Source of the DNA: Bacteroidales bacterium M8
GTDB taxonomy: Bacteria > Bacteroidota > Bacteroidia > Bacteroidales > Muribaculaceae
Reading direction: 5' to 3'
DNA length: 12,744 bases
Assembly: GCA_001689495.1 (NCBI GenBank)
Contig: LUJS01000016.1
Coordinates: 1-12,744 of the forward strand
Part shown: in pieces, positions 6,071 to 12,744 of the stretch
Layout: each line of letters opens with the position of its first letter
Position numbering within the stretch: position 1 is the first letter of the stretch
Program-made: the position numbers and the translations under genes
The notes under the pieces: generated by a model
What the model saw: the letters and a program-made list of their open reading frames with translations, nothing else
The model's database searches: none
What the model was told of the DNA's origin: nothing

Positions 6071-6820
6071 TCAGAAGCCCTGCAGGGTCCCGCGGCCGAA
6101 CGAGCGGTATGTGTCGGGCTCTATCTCGACATCGGGCTCGGACAGCCGGGCATCTTTCGGCAGGCTCCATGCTATGTATTTGCTGGGTATGCCTCGGCCC
6201 AGCCATTGCTGTTCGTAATATGTGGTGATTGGGGGCACCTCGGCCTGCAGCGGCGAGTTATACAGGTCGTCTGTCGCACCCAGCAGCGTCAGGCCGTTGT
6301 GCTCGGCCATGGCCGACGTATAGGCATACAGAAACGGCGAGTCGGTCTTGAGCCTCACGGCACCGCCGTCTGCCAGCACCTTCTGGTATATCTCCAGAAA
6401 GTGCGTGCCCGTCAGGCGCTTGTTCACCTTCTTCATCTGCGGGTCGGGAAATGTTATCCATATCTCGGCCACCTCGCCGGGAGCGAAGAACTCGGGCAGC
6501 AGGTGTATCGACGTGCGCAGGAAGGCCACGTTTCCCAGTCCCTCCTCGGCCACCTGACGGGCACCGGTCCACATGCGGGCCCCCTTGATGTCGATGCCTA
6601 TGAAGTTGCGGTCGGGATACAGGCGCCCCATGCCCACGGCATACTCACCCTTGCCGCATCCCAGCTCGAGGGTGATGGGGTTGTCGTTGCCGAACACCTC
6701 GGCGCCCCAGCGGCCGCGCAGCGGGCATCCGCCGCCGTCGCGCAGGGCAGAGAAGGGATACTGATGGACACAGTCGAGCGTCTCCATCTCGGCAAATTTT
6801 TTCAGTTTGTTCTTTCCCAC
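6071..6820 (-). CDS. trmB: tRNA (guanine-N7-)-methyltransferase TrmB
   Basis: This encodes a 249-residue protein. It should transfer a methyl group from SAM to N7 of G46 in the variable loop of tRNA. The class I methyltransferase fold is seen in ELGCGKGEY (52-60, SAM-binding loop) and IDIKGARMW (75-83). TrmB-specific motifs are ITFPDPQMKKVNKRLT (122-137), KTDSP (158-162) and TYYEQQWLGRG (199-209). The start is GTG at 6820: the N-terminus GKNKLKKFAEMET is typical of Bacteroidetes TrmB, and no ATG lies in frame between the LRR stop and this codon. It begins 7 bases after the LRR gene's TGA, so the two are probably translated from one message. Length is close to that of relatives. Confidence 0.97.
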   Translation of the reverse strand: MGKNKLKKFAEMETLDCVHQYPFSALRDGGGCPLRGRWGAEVFGNDNPITLELGCGKGEYAVGMGRLYPDRNFIGIDIKGARMWTGARQVAEEGLGNVAFLRTSIHLLPEFFAPGEVAEIWITFPDPQMKKVNKRLTGTHFLEIYQKVLADGGAVRLKTDSPFLYAYTSAMAEHNGLTLLGATDDLYNSPLQAEVPPITTYYEQQWLGRGIPSKYIAWSLPKDARLSEPDVEIEPDTYRSFGRGTLQGF

Positions 6821-6827
6821 GGCTATG

Positions 6828-8264
6828 TCACTGTCTGATTAGTTTGATGGTGCCGCGGCAACCGTCGGCCAGCGTCACCGAAAGGATGAAGAATGGATTC
6901 GCGGCCCCCGAGGTGTCCAGCGTCACCTCCTCGGCCCCCTCGTCGCCGGCCCGTGCCACCGCCATGCCCGCGAGGTCATGCAGCGTGGCCGCGGCTATGA
7001 CGCCCGACGCCCGCACATGCAGCATGTCGCCGTCAAATCGCACCCTGATGTCGGGGTGGGTCTTGGGGTTGACGGTCTGCGTGGTGCCCGACTTGTCGAA
7101 CGAGAACTCCCTCCACTGGGGCGCGGCCATGAACAGGTCGGTCATCGACGGGTCTACGTCCAGATAGACCTTGCCCTGCTCGACGCCGCTCCACACGTCG
7201 GCGCCCAGCGAGGGCACCTCGCGCAGGGCCGAGGCGTCGGTCATGCTCATCGACTCCCAGCCCTCGAAGGCCCCGTCCCCGATGTGCCTCACGCTGCCGG
7301 GTATCGTCACCGTCGAGGCGCCATTCATGCCGGCCATGGCCAGCGTGCCTATCGAGTCGAGCCCCTCGGGCAGCAGTGCCGAGGCGTCATATACCCCCTC
7401 GACCCCCTTGAGGGTCAGGGCGGGGAGGGTCTTGAGCGCCGACGGCAGGGTGACGGCGCCCAGCGAGTGCGAGTCGAAGAACACCCCACGTCCCATCCGC
7501 GCCAGCGATGCGGGCAGGGCCGCAGCGGTCAGCTCCGGACAGTGGGCAAAGGCCTCGACGCCCACCTCGGCGAGCGCCGTGCAGTGCGCCAGCTCGACGC
7601 GCTCCACGCCGCTGCGCGCGAATGCCCTGTCGCCTATCCTGCGCACCGAGGCCGGGATGTCGAGCTGCCTCAGCGACGTGCAGCCGGCAAAGGCATCATC
7701 GCCTATCGCGGCGGTGTTGCCGCCAAGGGTCACCTCTGCCAGCGCCGTGCACCCGGCAAACGCCGAGGCCGGCACCGCCCCCGACATCACGCGCGCCCGT
7801 GTCAGGGCCGTGCAGCTGGTCAGCAGGTGCGTGCCCGCCTCGGTCACCGTGGCGGGTATCGCTATGGTCTTGAGCCGCGTGCAGGCCGCAAAGGCGCCGC
7901 GACCTATCGAGGTCACCGAGGCCGGGATGACAATCTCCTCGATTGTCGACCCCGTCAGCGCCCCGTCGCCGATGGCGGTCAGGGTCTGCGGCAATATCAC
8001 CCTGCGGGCCTTCAGGCCGCTCAGGGCATAGGCGGGCAGCACGCCGGCCGGGTGGCATGTCCTGTTGGCTGCCAGCCTCGGGCCGTTGTATGCCTCGATG
8101 TCGGCGCCCGAGAGATCGAGGGTCTCTATCGCGCGGTCCGACATGGCTATCTCGTGCAGCCGGGCGGCGTCTATGCCGCCTTCGAGCCTTACGGTCTCGG
8201 CGCCGAGGGGAGTGACGGCGACGGCTGTGACCGCCGCCAAGACGAGAGAACGGAGGGTTTTCAA
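6828..8264 (-). CDS. BspA-like leucine-rich-repeat (LRR_5) secreted protein
   Basis: This encodes a 478-residue protein. The start is a TTG at 8264: it begins a clear signal peptide (MKTLRSLVLAAVTAVAVTPLGA), a stop lies in frame 11 codons upstream with no ATG between, and the next internal Met is residue 41. Residues about 80-345 hold repeats of the type VIPASVTSIGRGAFAACTRL, the BspA/TpLRR pattern of surface proteins that bind host or microbial partners. The last 70 residues (MLHVRASGVIAAATLHDLAG to GTIKLIRQ) form a beta-rich tail like the type IX sorting-like domain of the nuclease at 3130. I infer export to the surface; no ligand can be named. It sits 36 bases after yidC and 7 before trmB, an unusual place for an adhesin-like gene. 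The sequence is very rich in Ala and GC-ending codons. Confidence 0.9.
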   Translation of the reverse strand: MKTLRSLVLAAVTAVAVTPLGAETVRLEGGIDAARLHEIAMSDRAIETLDLSGADIEAYNGPRLAANRTCHPAGVLPAYALSGLKARRVILPQTLTAIGDGALTGSTIEEIVIPASVTSIGRGAFAACTRLKTIAIPATVTEAGTHLLTSCTALTRARVMSGAVPASAFAGCTALAEVTLGGNTAAIGDDAFAGCTSLRQLDIPASVRRIGDRAFARSGVERVELAHCTALAEVGVEAFAHCPELTAAALPASLARMGRGVFFDSHSLGAVTLPSALKTLPALTLKGVEGVYDASALLPEGLDSIGTLAMAGMNGASTVTIPGSVRHIGDGAFEGWESMSMTDASALREVPSLGADVWSGVEQGKVYLDVDPSMTDLFMAAPQWREFSFDKSGTTQTVNPKTHPDIRVRFDGDMLHVRASGVIAAATLHDLAGMAVARAGDEGAEEVTLDTSGAANPFFILSVTLADGCRGTIKLIRQ

Positions 8265-8300
8265 GGTATCTTCTGTGGGGTTGTTATGGTGGGGTTAGTG

Positions 8301-10394
8301 TCATTTGCGCTTGCCCCCGCCAGCGCGGCGGCGCTGCTCGCGCAGCTGGGCCTCCTGCATCTTCTGGGCCTCTTCCATCTTGGTGGCCAGCCAGCCCTTC
8401 TTCTTGGGCTTCTTGGCCTCGGCGGCCATCTTGGCGCGCATCTTCTCCTCGGACACAACGTGGCGGAAGATGTATGTCAGCACGATGGTGATGAGCAGCG
8501 ACAGGAAGTAGTAGTAGCTCAGCGCGGCGGCATAGTTGTTGAAGATGAACAGGAACATCAGCGGCATCATGTACATCATCATCTTCATGCCCGGCATGCT
8601 CTGGGCCTGAGACTGGTTGTTGACATACATGTATATGATGTTGGTCACGGTCATTATCAGGCACCACAGCGAGATGTGGTTGCCGAACGTAGACGAGATC
8701 AGCGGTATGTTCGATGTCCACGAGACTATGGCGTCGGGGGCCGCGAGGTCCTTGGCCCACAGGAACGACTCGCCTCTCAGCTCGATGGCCGAGGGGAAGA
8801 ACCAGAACATCGAGATCAGCACCGGCATCTGCAGCAGCATGGGCAGGCAACCCGACATCGGGTTGGCGCCGGCGCGGCTATAGAGGGCCATCGTCTCCTG
8901 TTGGCGCTTCATGGCGTTCTCCTGTCCGGGATACTTGTCGTTGAGGGCCTTGATCTCGGGAGCCAGCAGGCGCATCTTGGCCTGCGAGATGAGGCTCTTG
9001 TACGTGAACGGATAGAGCAGCACCTTGATGAAGATGGTCAGCAGCAGGATGATGATGCCATAGTTGCTGATGAAGCTGCCGAGGAACGAGAAGACCGGAA
9101 TGATGATCCACGTGCTGATCCAGCGGAAGATGGGCCAGCCCAGAGGTATCAGCTTGGTCAGGTGCATGTTCTCCTCGGGGAAGATGTTCTTCTCCACCTC
9201 CTTCATCAGCGGATACGAGTTGGGACCCAGATACATCACCATCGAGGCCGGATTGGCCAGCGCCGCCGAATAGTCGAGGGTCAGCGCGATGTTCATGTCC
9301 TTGATGTAGTCGGGGTTCTCCTTCAGCTCGACGCTGCTCAGGTCGGCGGCGGCAAAGTTCGAGCGGGCCATCAGCACGGCCGAGAAAAACTGGTTCTTGC
9401 AGCTCACCCACTTCAGGCGCTGGTTCACCTCCTCGTGCTTGTCGCCGCTCTCGCTCAGGTTGTCCACGTCGCCGTCAGGATACATATAGTAGAGGGCCGA
9501 GTTGCGCTCCTCGAACACGCGACCAGCCTCGAGACGGCGCATCTTCTGGTGCCATGTCAGGTCCATCGAGGCAACCGACGGGGGTATGATGGCCTCCATG
9601 CCGCTCTGCACCACGTCGATGTTGACCAGATACGAGTCGGCAGGCAGCGTGTAGCGTATGCCCCACACGGCGCCGTCGCCGAGGTCGAGCATCATGGCCA
9701 CGGTCGAGTCGCTCTCGACCACCGGCTTGAAGTAGAACTCGCTCGTCTCGAAGCGCTGGTTGGCCGACGTCAGCGTGAAGCTGTATGTGTCCGTCTCGGG
9801 GGCCAGCAGCGTCACCGCCGTCGAGTCATAGCTCTGATAGTCGTTGAGAGTGGCGCGCGAGATGACGCCACCCTTGTTGGACAGCTCGAGGGTCAGGTAC
9901 TTGTTGGCCAGAGTGACCGTCGTCGAGTCGCCGGACAGATGGCGGGCAAATCCGCGATAGCGCACTGCCGTCGACATGGCCTCGCGCAGCGATCCCAGCG
10001 CCGTGGCGGCCACCGAGCGCTTCAGGCCGCCTATGTTGTTGGCCAGCAGCGAGTCCACGGGTACCATCGTCCCCGCGGCCTCTACGGTGCCGGTCACGGC
10101 GCCCGAGGGACTCACGGCCAGATTGACGTCGCCCACCCTCAGGGTGGCGCGTCCCGTCGAGTCGGCCGTGCCGAGCTCGCGCACGGTTGCCGCTATCGTC
10201 GACACTTCGGCCGGGGTTATTGAGTCGAGTGTGAGGTTGGCCGGCTGTGCCGACTTGGCTTTGGCCTCGGCCTCCATGCGCTCGGCTTCGAGACGCTGGC
10301 GTTCCAATTCCTCGGCCGACGGCTGATTCAGCCATGTGAAACCGAGAAACACAAGGCCCATCAGCAGCAGGCCCGTGATAGTGTTCTTGTCCAT
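8301..10394 (-). CDS. yidC: Membrane protein insertase YidC
   Basis: This encodes a 697-residue inner membrane protein of the YidC/Oxa1/Alb3 family, which inserts and folds membrane proteins alone or with SecYEG. The first membrane segment is at residues 5-22. A low-complexity charged stretch (about 28-48) and a large periplasmic P1 domain (about 75-420) follow. The conserved insertase core begins at about 425; IIILLLTIFIKVLLYPFTYK (447-466) has Lys457 at the position of the groove Arg in E. coli. PMLLQMPVLISMFWFF (518-533) and later helices to about residue 645 complete it. The C-terminal tail (645-697) is strongly basic and helical, as in Bacteroidetes YidC, and likely touches the ribosome. 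The ATG follows the pyrG stop by 9 bases, so the two are probably cotranscribed. Confidence 0.97.
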   Translation of the reverse strand: MDKNTITGLLLMGLVFLGFTWLNQPSAEELERQRLEAERMEAEAKAKSAQPANLTLDSITPAEVSTIAATVRELGTADSTGRATLRVGDVNLAVSPSGAVTGTVEAAGTMVPVDSLLANNIGGLKRSVAATALGSLREAMSTAVRYRGFARHLSGDSTTVTLANKYLTLELSNKGGVISRATLNDYQSYDSTAVTLLAPETDTYSFTLTSANQRFETSEFYFKPVVESDSTVAMMLDLGDGAVWGIRYTLPADSYLVNIDVVQSGMEAIIPPSVASMDLTWHQKMRRLEAGRVFEERNSALYYMYPDGDVDNLSESGDKHEEVNQRLKWVSCKNQFFSAVLMARSNFAAADLSSVELKENPDYIKDMNIALTLDYSAALANPASMVMYLGPNSYPLMKEVEKNIFPEENMHLTKLIPLGWPIFRWISTWIIIPVFSFLGSFISNYGIIILLLTIFIKVLLYPFTYKSLISQAKMRLLAPEIKALNDKYPGQENAMKRQQETMALYSRAGANPMSGCLPMLLQMPVLISMFWFFPSAIELRGESFLWAKDLAAPDAIVSWTSNIPLISSTFGNHISLWCLIMTVTNIIYMYVNNQSQAQSMPGMKMMMYMMPLMFLFIFNNYAAALSYYYFLSLLITIVLTYIFRHVVSEEKMRAKMAAEAKKPKKKGWLATKMEEAQKMQEAQLREQRRRAGGGKRK

Positions 10395-10403
10395 TTAAAA
10401 AGT

Positions 10404-12020
10404 TTATTGTTTCTTGCTTTCTTGATATTCTATTGATGATTTCATGAAGTCGAGGAAGAGAGGCGACGGCGACAGCACCGTCGACGAGTATTCGGGGTGA
10501 TACTGCGTGCCGATATACCATCGGTTGTCGGGCAGCTCAACCACCTCGACCAGATGCGTGGCCGGATTCTCGCCCGTACACTTCATGCCGGCCTGCTCGA
10601 ACCGCTCCCTGTACTCGTTGTTGAACTCGAAGCGGTGTCTGTGTCTCTCGCTCACGTCGGTGCGGCCATACGCCTTGGCCGCGCGCGACCCCTCGGTCAG
10701 ACGGCAGTCATAGGCCCCGAGGCGCATTGTGCCACCCATGTTGTGGATGCTCTTCTGGTCCTCCATCAGGTCTATGACGTTGTCGGGCGTGTTGGGCGCC
10801 ATCTCGGTCGAATTGGCCTCGTGCAGCCCCAGCACGTTGCGGGCAAACTCAATGACCATGCACTGCATGCCCAGACAGATGCCAAACGTGGGCACGTCGT
10901 GGGTCCTGCACCACTCCAGCGCCGTGAACTTGCCCTCGATGCCCCTCTGGCCGAATCCCGGCGCTATCACCACGCCGTCCATCCCGCCCAGCAGCGACTC
11001 CACGTTGTCGGGCGTCACCTTCTCCGAGTGTATGTACCTCAGGTCCAGCTTGCGGCCGCAATAGGTCGCCGCCTGAAACAGGGCCTCGTTTATCGACTTG
11101 TATGCGTCCTGCAGCTCAACGTACTTGCCCACCAGACCTATCGTCACGCTCTCGGTCGCCGTGTCCATCAGGTCGAGAAACTTGCGCCACGTCCCCAGAT
11201 CGGGGTCGCCGATGGGCGCTATCCCCACCTTGTGCAGCACGATCTGGTCCAGACCCTGAGCGTGCATCATCAGGGGCACCTTGTAGATGCTCGGCGCGTC
11301 CACGCTCTGCACCACGCCGTCGGCCGACACGTTGCAGAACTGCGCTATCTTCTTCAGCGTCGGCGCCGGAATCTCGCGCTCCGTGCGCAGCACCAGCACG
11401 TCGGGCTGTATGCCCAGACGCTGCAACTCCTTCACCGAGTGCTGCGTCGGCTTGGTCTTCAGCTCCTTGGCCGCGCGGATGTAAGGCACGTACGTCAGGT
11501 GTATGCACAGACAGTCGTCGTCCAGCTCCCAGCGCAGCTGGCGCACCGCCTCCAGAAACGGCAGGCTCTCGATGTCGCCCACCGTGCCGCCGATCTCGGT
11601 GATGATGAAGTCAAAGTCGCCCGTCTTGCCCAGCGCCATCACGTTGCGCTTAATCTCGTCGGTGATGTGGGGCACAATCTGCACCGTCTTGCCCAGATAG
11701 TCGCCGCGGCGCTCCTTGTCGATGACGCTCTGATAGATGCGCCCCGTCGTCACGTTGTTGGCGCGGGTGGTGCGTATGTCCGTGAAACGCTCGTAGTGTC
11801 CCAGATCAAGGTCGGCCTCATGGCCGTCAACCGTCACGTAGCACTCCCCGTGCTCGTAGGGATTGAGCGTGCCCGGGTCGATGTTGATATAGGGGTCAAA
11901 CTTCTGGATGGTAACCCTGTATCCCCGCGCCTTCAGCAGACAGGCAAGGGATGCCGAAATGATACCTTTCCCGAGCGACGACACCACGCCGCCCGTCACG
12001 AAGATGTACTTTGTTTCCAC
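10404..12020 (-). CDS. pyrG: CTP synthase
   Basis: This encodes a 538-residue protein that makes CTP from UTP, ATP and glutamine, the last step of de novo pyrimidine nucleotide synthesis. The N-terminal synthetase domain (1-270) shows VTGGVVSSLGKG (8-19) with the P-loop, KFDPYINIDPGTLNPYEHGE (40-59) and GGTVGDIES (144-152). The C-terminal class I glutamine amidotransferase (about 290-530) has APGFGQRG (353-360), nucleophile Cys382 in FGICLGMQ, and His508/Glu510 in QYHPEYSST. All key residues are present and the length is normal. The start is GTG at 12020: a TGA lies in frame 13 codons upstream with no other start between, and METKYIFVTGG aligns with the family N-terminus. It is first in the run and has a TAATTTTG box upstream. 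Confidence 0.98.
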   Translation of the reverse strand: METKYIFVTGGVVSSLGKGIISASLACLLKARGYRVTIQKFDPYINIDPGTLNPYEHGECYVTVDGHEADLDLGHYERFTDIRTTRANNVTTGRIYQSVIDKERRGDYLGKTVQIVPHITDEIKRNVMALGKTGDFDFIITEIGGTVGDIESLPFLEAVRQLRWELDDDCLCIHLTYVPYIRAAKELKTKPTQHSVKELQRLGIQPDVLVLRTEREIPAPTLKKIAQFCNVSADGVVQSVDAPSIYKVPLMMHAQGLDQIVLHKVGIAPIGDPDLGTWRKFLDLMDTATESVTIGLVGKYVELQDAYKSINEALFQAATYCGRKLDLRYIHSEKVTPDNVESLLGGMDGVVIAPGFGQRGIEGKFTALEWCRTHDVPTFGICLGMQCMVIEFARNVLGLHEANSTEMAPNTPDNVIDLMEDQKSIHNMGGTMRLGAYDCRLTEGSRAAKAYGRTDVSERHRHRFEFNNEYRERFEQAGMKCTGENPATHLVEVVELPDNRWYIGTQYHPEYSSTVLSPSPLFLDFMKSSIEYQESKKQ

Positions 12021-12061
12021 AGTTTTTGGTTGATAGTGGGTTATACGTAATTTTCAAACCG

Positions 12062-12069
12062 CAAAATTA
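12062..12069 (-). promoter_or_regulatory. -7 promoter box (TAATTTTG) of the pyrG gene run
   Basis: TAATTTTG on the minus strand fits TAnnTTTG and lies 41 bases before the GTG start of pyrG, giving a leader of about 35 bases. The sequence before it, GATTTTTTG, is almost the same as before the TPR gene at 3024. No clear -33 TTTG at normal spacing. Confidence 0.45.
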
Positions 12070-12154
12070 CAAAAAATCACCAAATAACCCCCCACAAACC
12101 CACCCGAAAATAACCGCCTGTCGATAATTGGCTCCGGAAATGCTAATCGAAGCC

Positions 12155-12230
12155 TCGATGACGGGAGTAATTGGGAATTGGGAATTGTTGGCGCGAGGGC
12201 CGGGAGCGCTGCTCCCTGAACTTGGAAGGG
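12155..12230 (-). repeat. Dispersed palindromic repeat, copy 2 (unit 1 of a pair)
   Basis: The unit starts TCGATGACGGGAGTAATTGG and continues with two TTGGGAA heptamers (12171-12184). It ends with the palindrome GGGAGCGCTGCTCCC (12202-12216) and TGAACTTGGAAGGGG. The same order of parts recurs 159 bases further right (12314-12394). The palindrome part is the reverse complement of 968-996. It lies between pyrG and the stop of the gene at 12251. Confidence 0.75.
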
Positions 12231-12250
12231 GGGCAGTATAATTCAAAATG

Positions 12251-12744
12251 TCAATGGACGCTTGCCGTGCGATTTGTCTTTGGGACGCGCAGCACGGCGT
12301 AGCGCAATGGCCGTCGATGACGGGAGTAATTGGGAATTGGGAATGGGGAGTTGGGAATTGTTTGCAACGGGGCCGGGAGCGTTGCTCCCTGAACAGGAAC
12401 AGGGGGTGGTGAGGTGGATTGCTCGGGGAGGGCGGGGATGGGCCTGAGGATGAGGAAGGCCTCAGGGAGGGTGCGGGGGAGGCGGTCGGCGTGGATGATG
12501 AGGAGGCCGTCCGTGCATGTGGTGGGGAGGAGTGCGGAGATGATTCTGCGCAGGCCCTTGGAGCCCCGGTGCCTGTAGCCGATGACCACCGCGCTGTGGA
12601 CGGTTTGGCCACGGATGCTGTCGGGACGGCGGAGGGTGCCGAGCCTTATGTTCTTGCTTTTGATTGCCTCGCCCTTGAGCTTGGGGAGCATGAGGAGGCC
12701 CTGACGGGTGCCGACGCGGTAGAGGAGGTATGCCTTGAGGAGCT
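12251..12744 (-). CDS. Unknown protein, partial (5' end off the right edge), with repeat-derived C-terminal tail
   Basis: An open frame enters from the right edge (first full codon at 12742) and stops with TGA at 12251: 163 visible residues. Codons prefer C or G at the third position (CTC, ATC, GGC, ACC), as in neighbouring genes, which supports real coding up to about 12425. I do not recognise the family. Visible stretches are YLLYRVGTRQGLLMLPKLKG, a basic region with VVIGYRHRGSKGLRRIISAL, then DGLLIIHADRLPRTLPEAFL. The last 55 or so residues (from SPPPVPVQGATLP) are low-complexity and lie in the palindromic repeat and heptamer run, so the natural end was probably replaced when the repeat landed there. 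An internal ATG at 12691 could start a shorter protein, but the frame is open upstream of it. Function unknown. Confidence 0.55.
   Translation of the reverse strand, partial: LLKAYLLYRVGTRQGLLMLPKLKGEAIKSKNIRLGTLRRPDSIRGQTVHSAVVIGYRHRGSKGLRRIISALLPTTCTDGLLIIHADRLPRTLPEAFLILRPIPALPEQSTSPPPVPVQGATLPAPLQTIPNSPFPIPNYSRHRRPLRYAVLRVPKTNRTASVH
12259..12304 (-). repeat. Hairpin at the end of the right-edge gene
   Basis: CGCT (12259-12262) and GCCGTGC (12264-12270) pair with GCACGGC (12292-12298) and AGCG (12301-12304), giving 11 base pairs with a small asymmetric bulge. On the minus strand it is followed by TCCATTGACATTTTGAATTA, AT-rich but without a firm T-run. It overlaps the last codons of the gene at 12251 and might help termination. 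Confidence 0.4.
12314..12394 (-). repeat. Dispersed palindromic repeat, copy 3 (unit 2), with four heptamers
   Basis: Same layout as 12155-12230: TCGATGACGGGAGTAATTGG, then heptamers at 12330-12357 (TTGGGAA, TTGGGAA, TGGGGAG, TTGGGAA), then the palindrome GGGAGCGTTGCTCCC (12375-12389) and TGAAC. Unit 1 has two heptamers, unit 2 four. This copy is inside the reading frame of the right-edge gene and supplies its C-terminal tail. Confidence 0.75.

Noticed and set aside
6978..10223. A 1081-codon open frame on the plus strand, opposite the LRR gene and yidC
   Set aside because: It is antisense to two well-supported genes. Its composition (very rich in His, Arg, Gly, Val and Gln) is what results from reading GC3-rich codons backwards, with no domain, signal peptide or motif.
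10497..12050. A 517-codon open frame on the plus strand opposite pyrG
   Set aside because: It is antisense to a complete CTP synthase with all catalytic residues; the predicted product is His/Arg/Leu-rich with no recognisable feature. Shadow of codon bias.
1..12744. CRISPR array, insertion sequence, phage or rRNA/tRNA genes
   Set aside because: There are no regularly spaced identical short repeats with unique spacers, no transposase or integrase motifs, and no rRNA or tRNA signatures on either strand.

Overview
The window looks like a chromosomal segment of a fairly GC-rich Bacteroidales bacterium, most likely of the Muribaculaceae type. This is inferred from protein style: a YidC with a large periplasmic domain and a Lys in the insertase groove, an Mrp without the CxxC motif, BspA-like leucine-rich repeats, TPR lipoprotein regulators, and TAnnTTTG promoter boxes. 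It is not from a database match. Every gene I can support is on the minus strand, so the window is transcribed right to left.

Right part (12744 to 4801). A partial gene of unknown function enters from the right edge. Its 3' end runs through a palindromic repeat that carries a heptamer tandem repeat. Next comes a closely spaced co-directional run: pyrG (CTP synthase), yidC (membrane insertase), a BspA-like leucine-rich-repeat secreted protein, trmB (tRNA m7G46 methyltransferase) and mrp (P-loop Fe-S carrier ATPase). The gaps are 9, 36, 7 and 52 bases. It continues after a 120-base gap to a secreted endonuclease I family nuclease with extra ASH-like, FN3-like and sorting-like domains. pyrG, the LRR gene and trmB start with GTG, TTG and GTG. 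A strong hairpin plus a T-run ends this block just before 3055.

Left part (3055 to 1). Two tandem paralogues encode TPR lipoproteins. The complete one (1357-3024) has a central membrane segment and a C-terminal HTH-like region; the other (1-762) is cut by the left edge. They share about 494 bases of almost identical 5' sequence (offset 2259, no indels, roughly 28 mismatches by eye) and then diverge abruptly into AT-rich, unrelated-looking central parts. This suggests gene conversion or module exchange.

Between the paralogues is a 594-base gene-free stretch (763-1356). It holds at least seven hairpins in about 310 bases, a TAATTTTG promoter-like box at its upstream end (minus-strand sense), and a 16-bp-class stem followed by TCTTTT at its downstream end. 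This is the best candidate in the window for something undescribed: a structured non-coding RNA or regulatory leader, or alternatively a graveyard of palindromic repeats. One hairpin (977-997) is the same element found twice beside the gene at the right edge.

No rRNA, tRNA, CRISPR array, IS transposase or phage gene was recognised.
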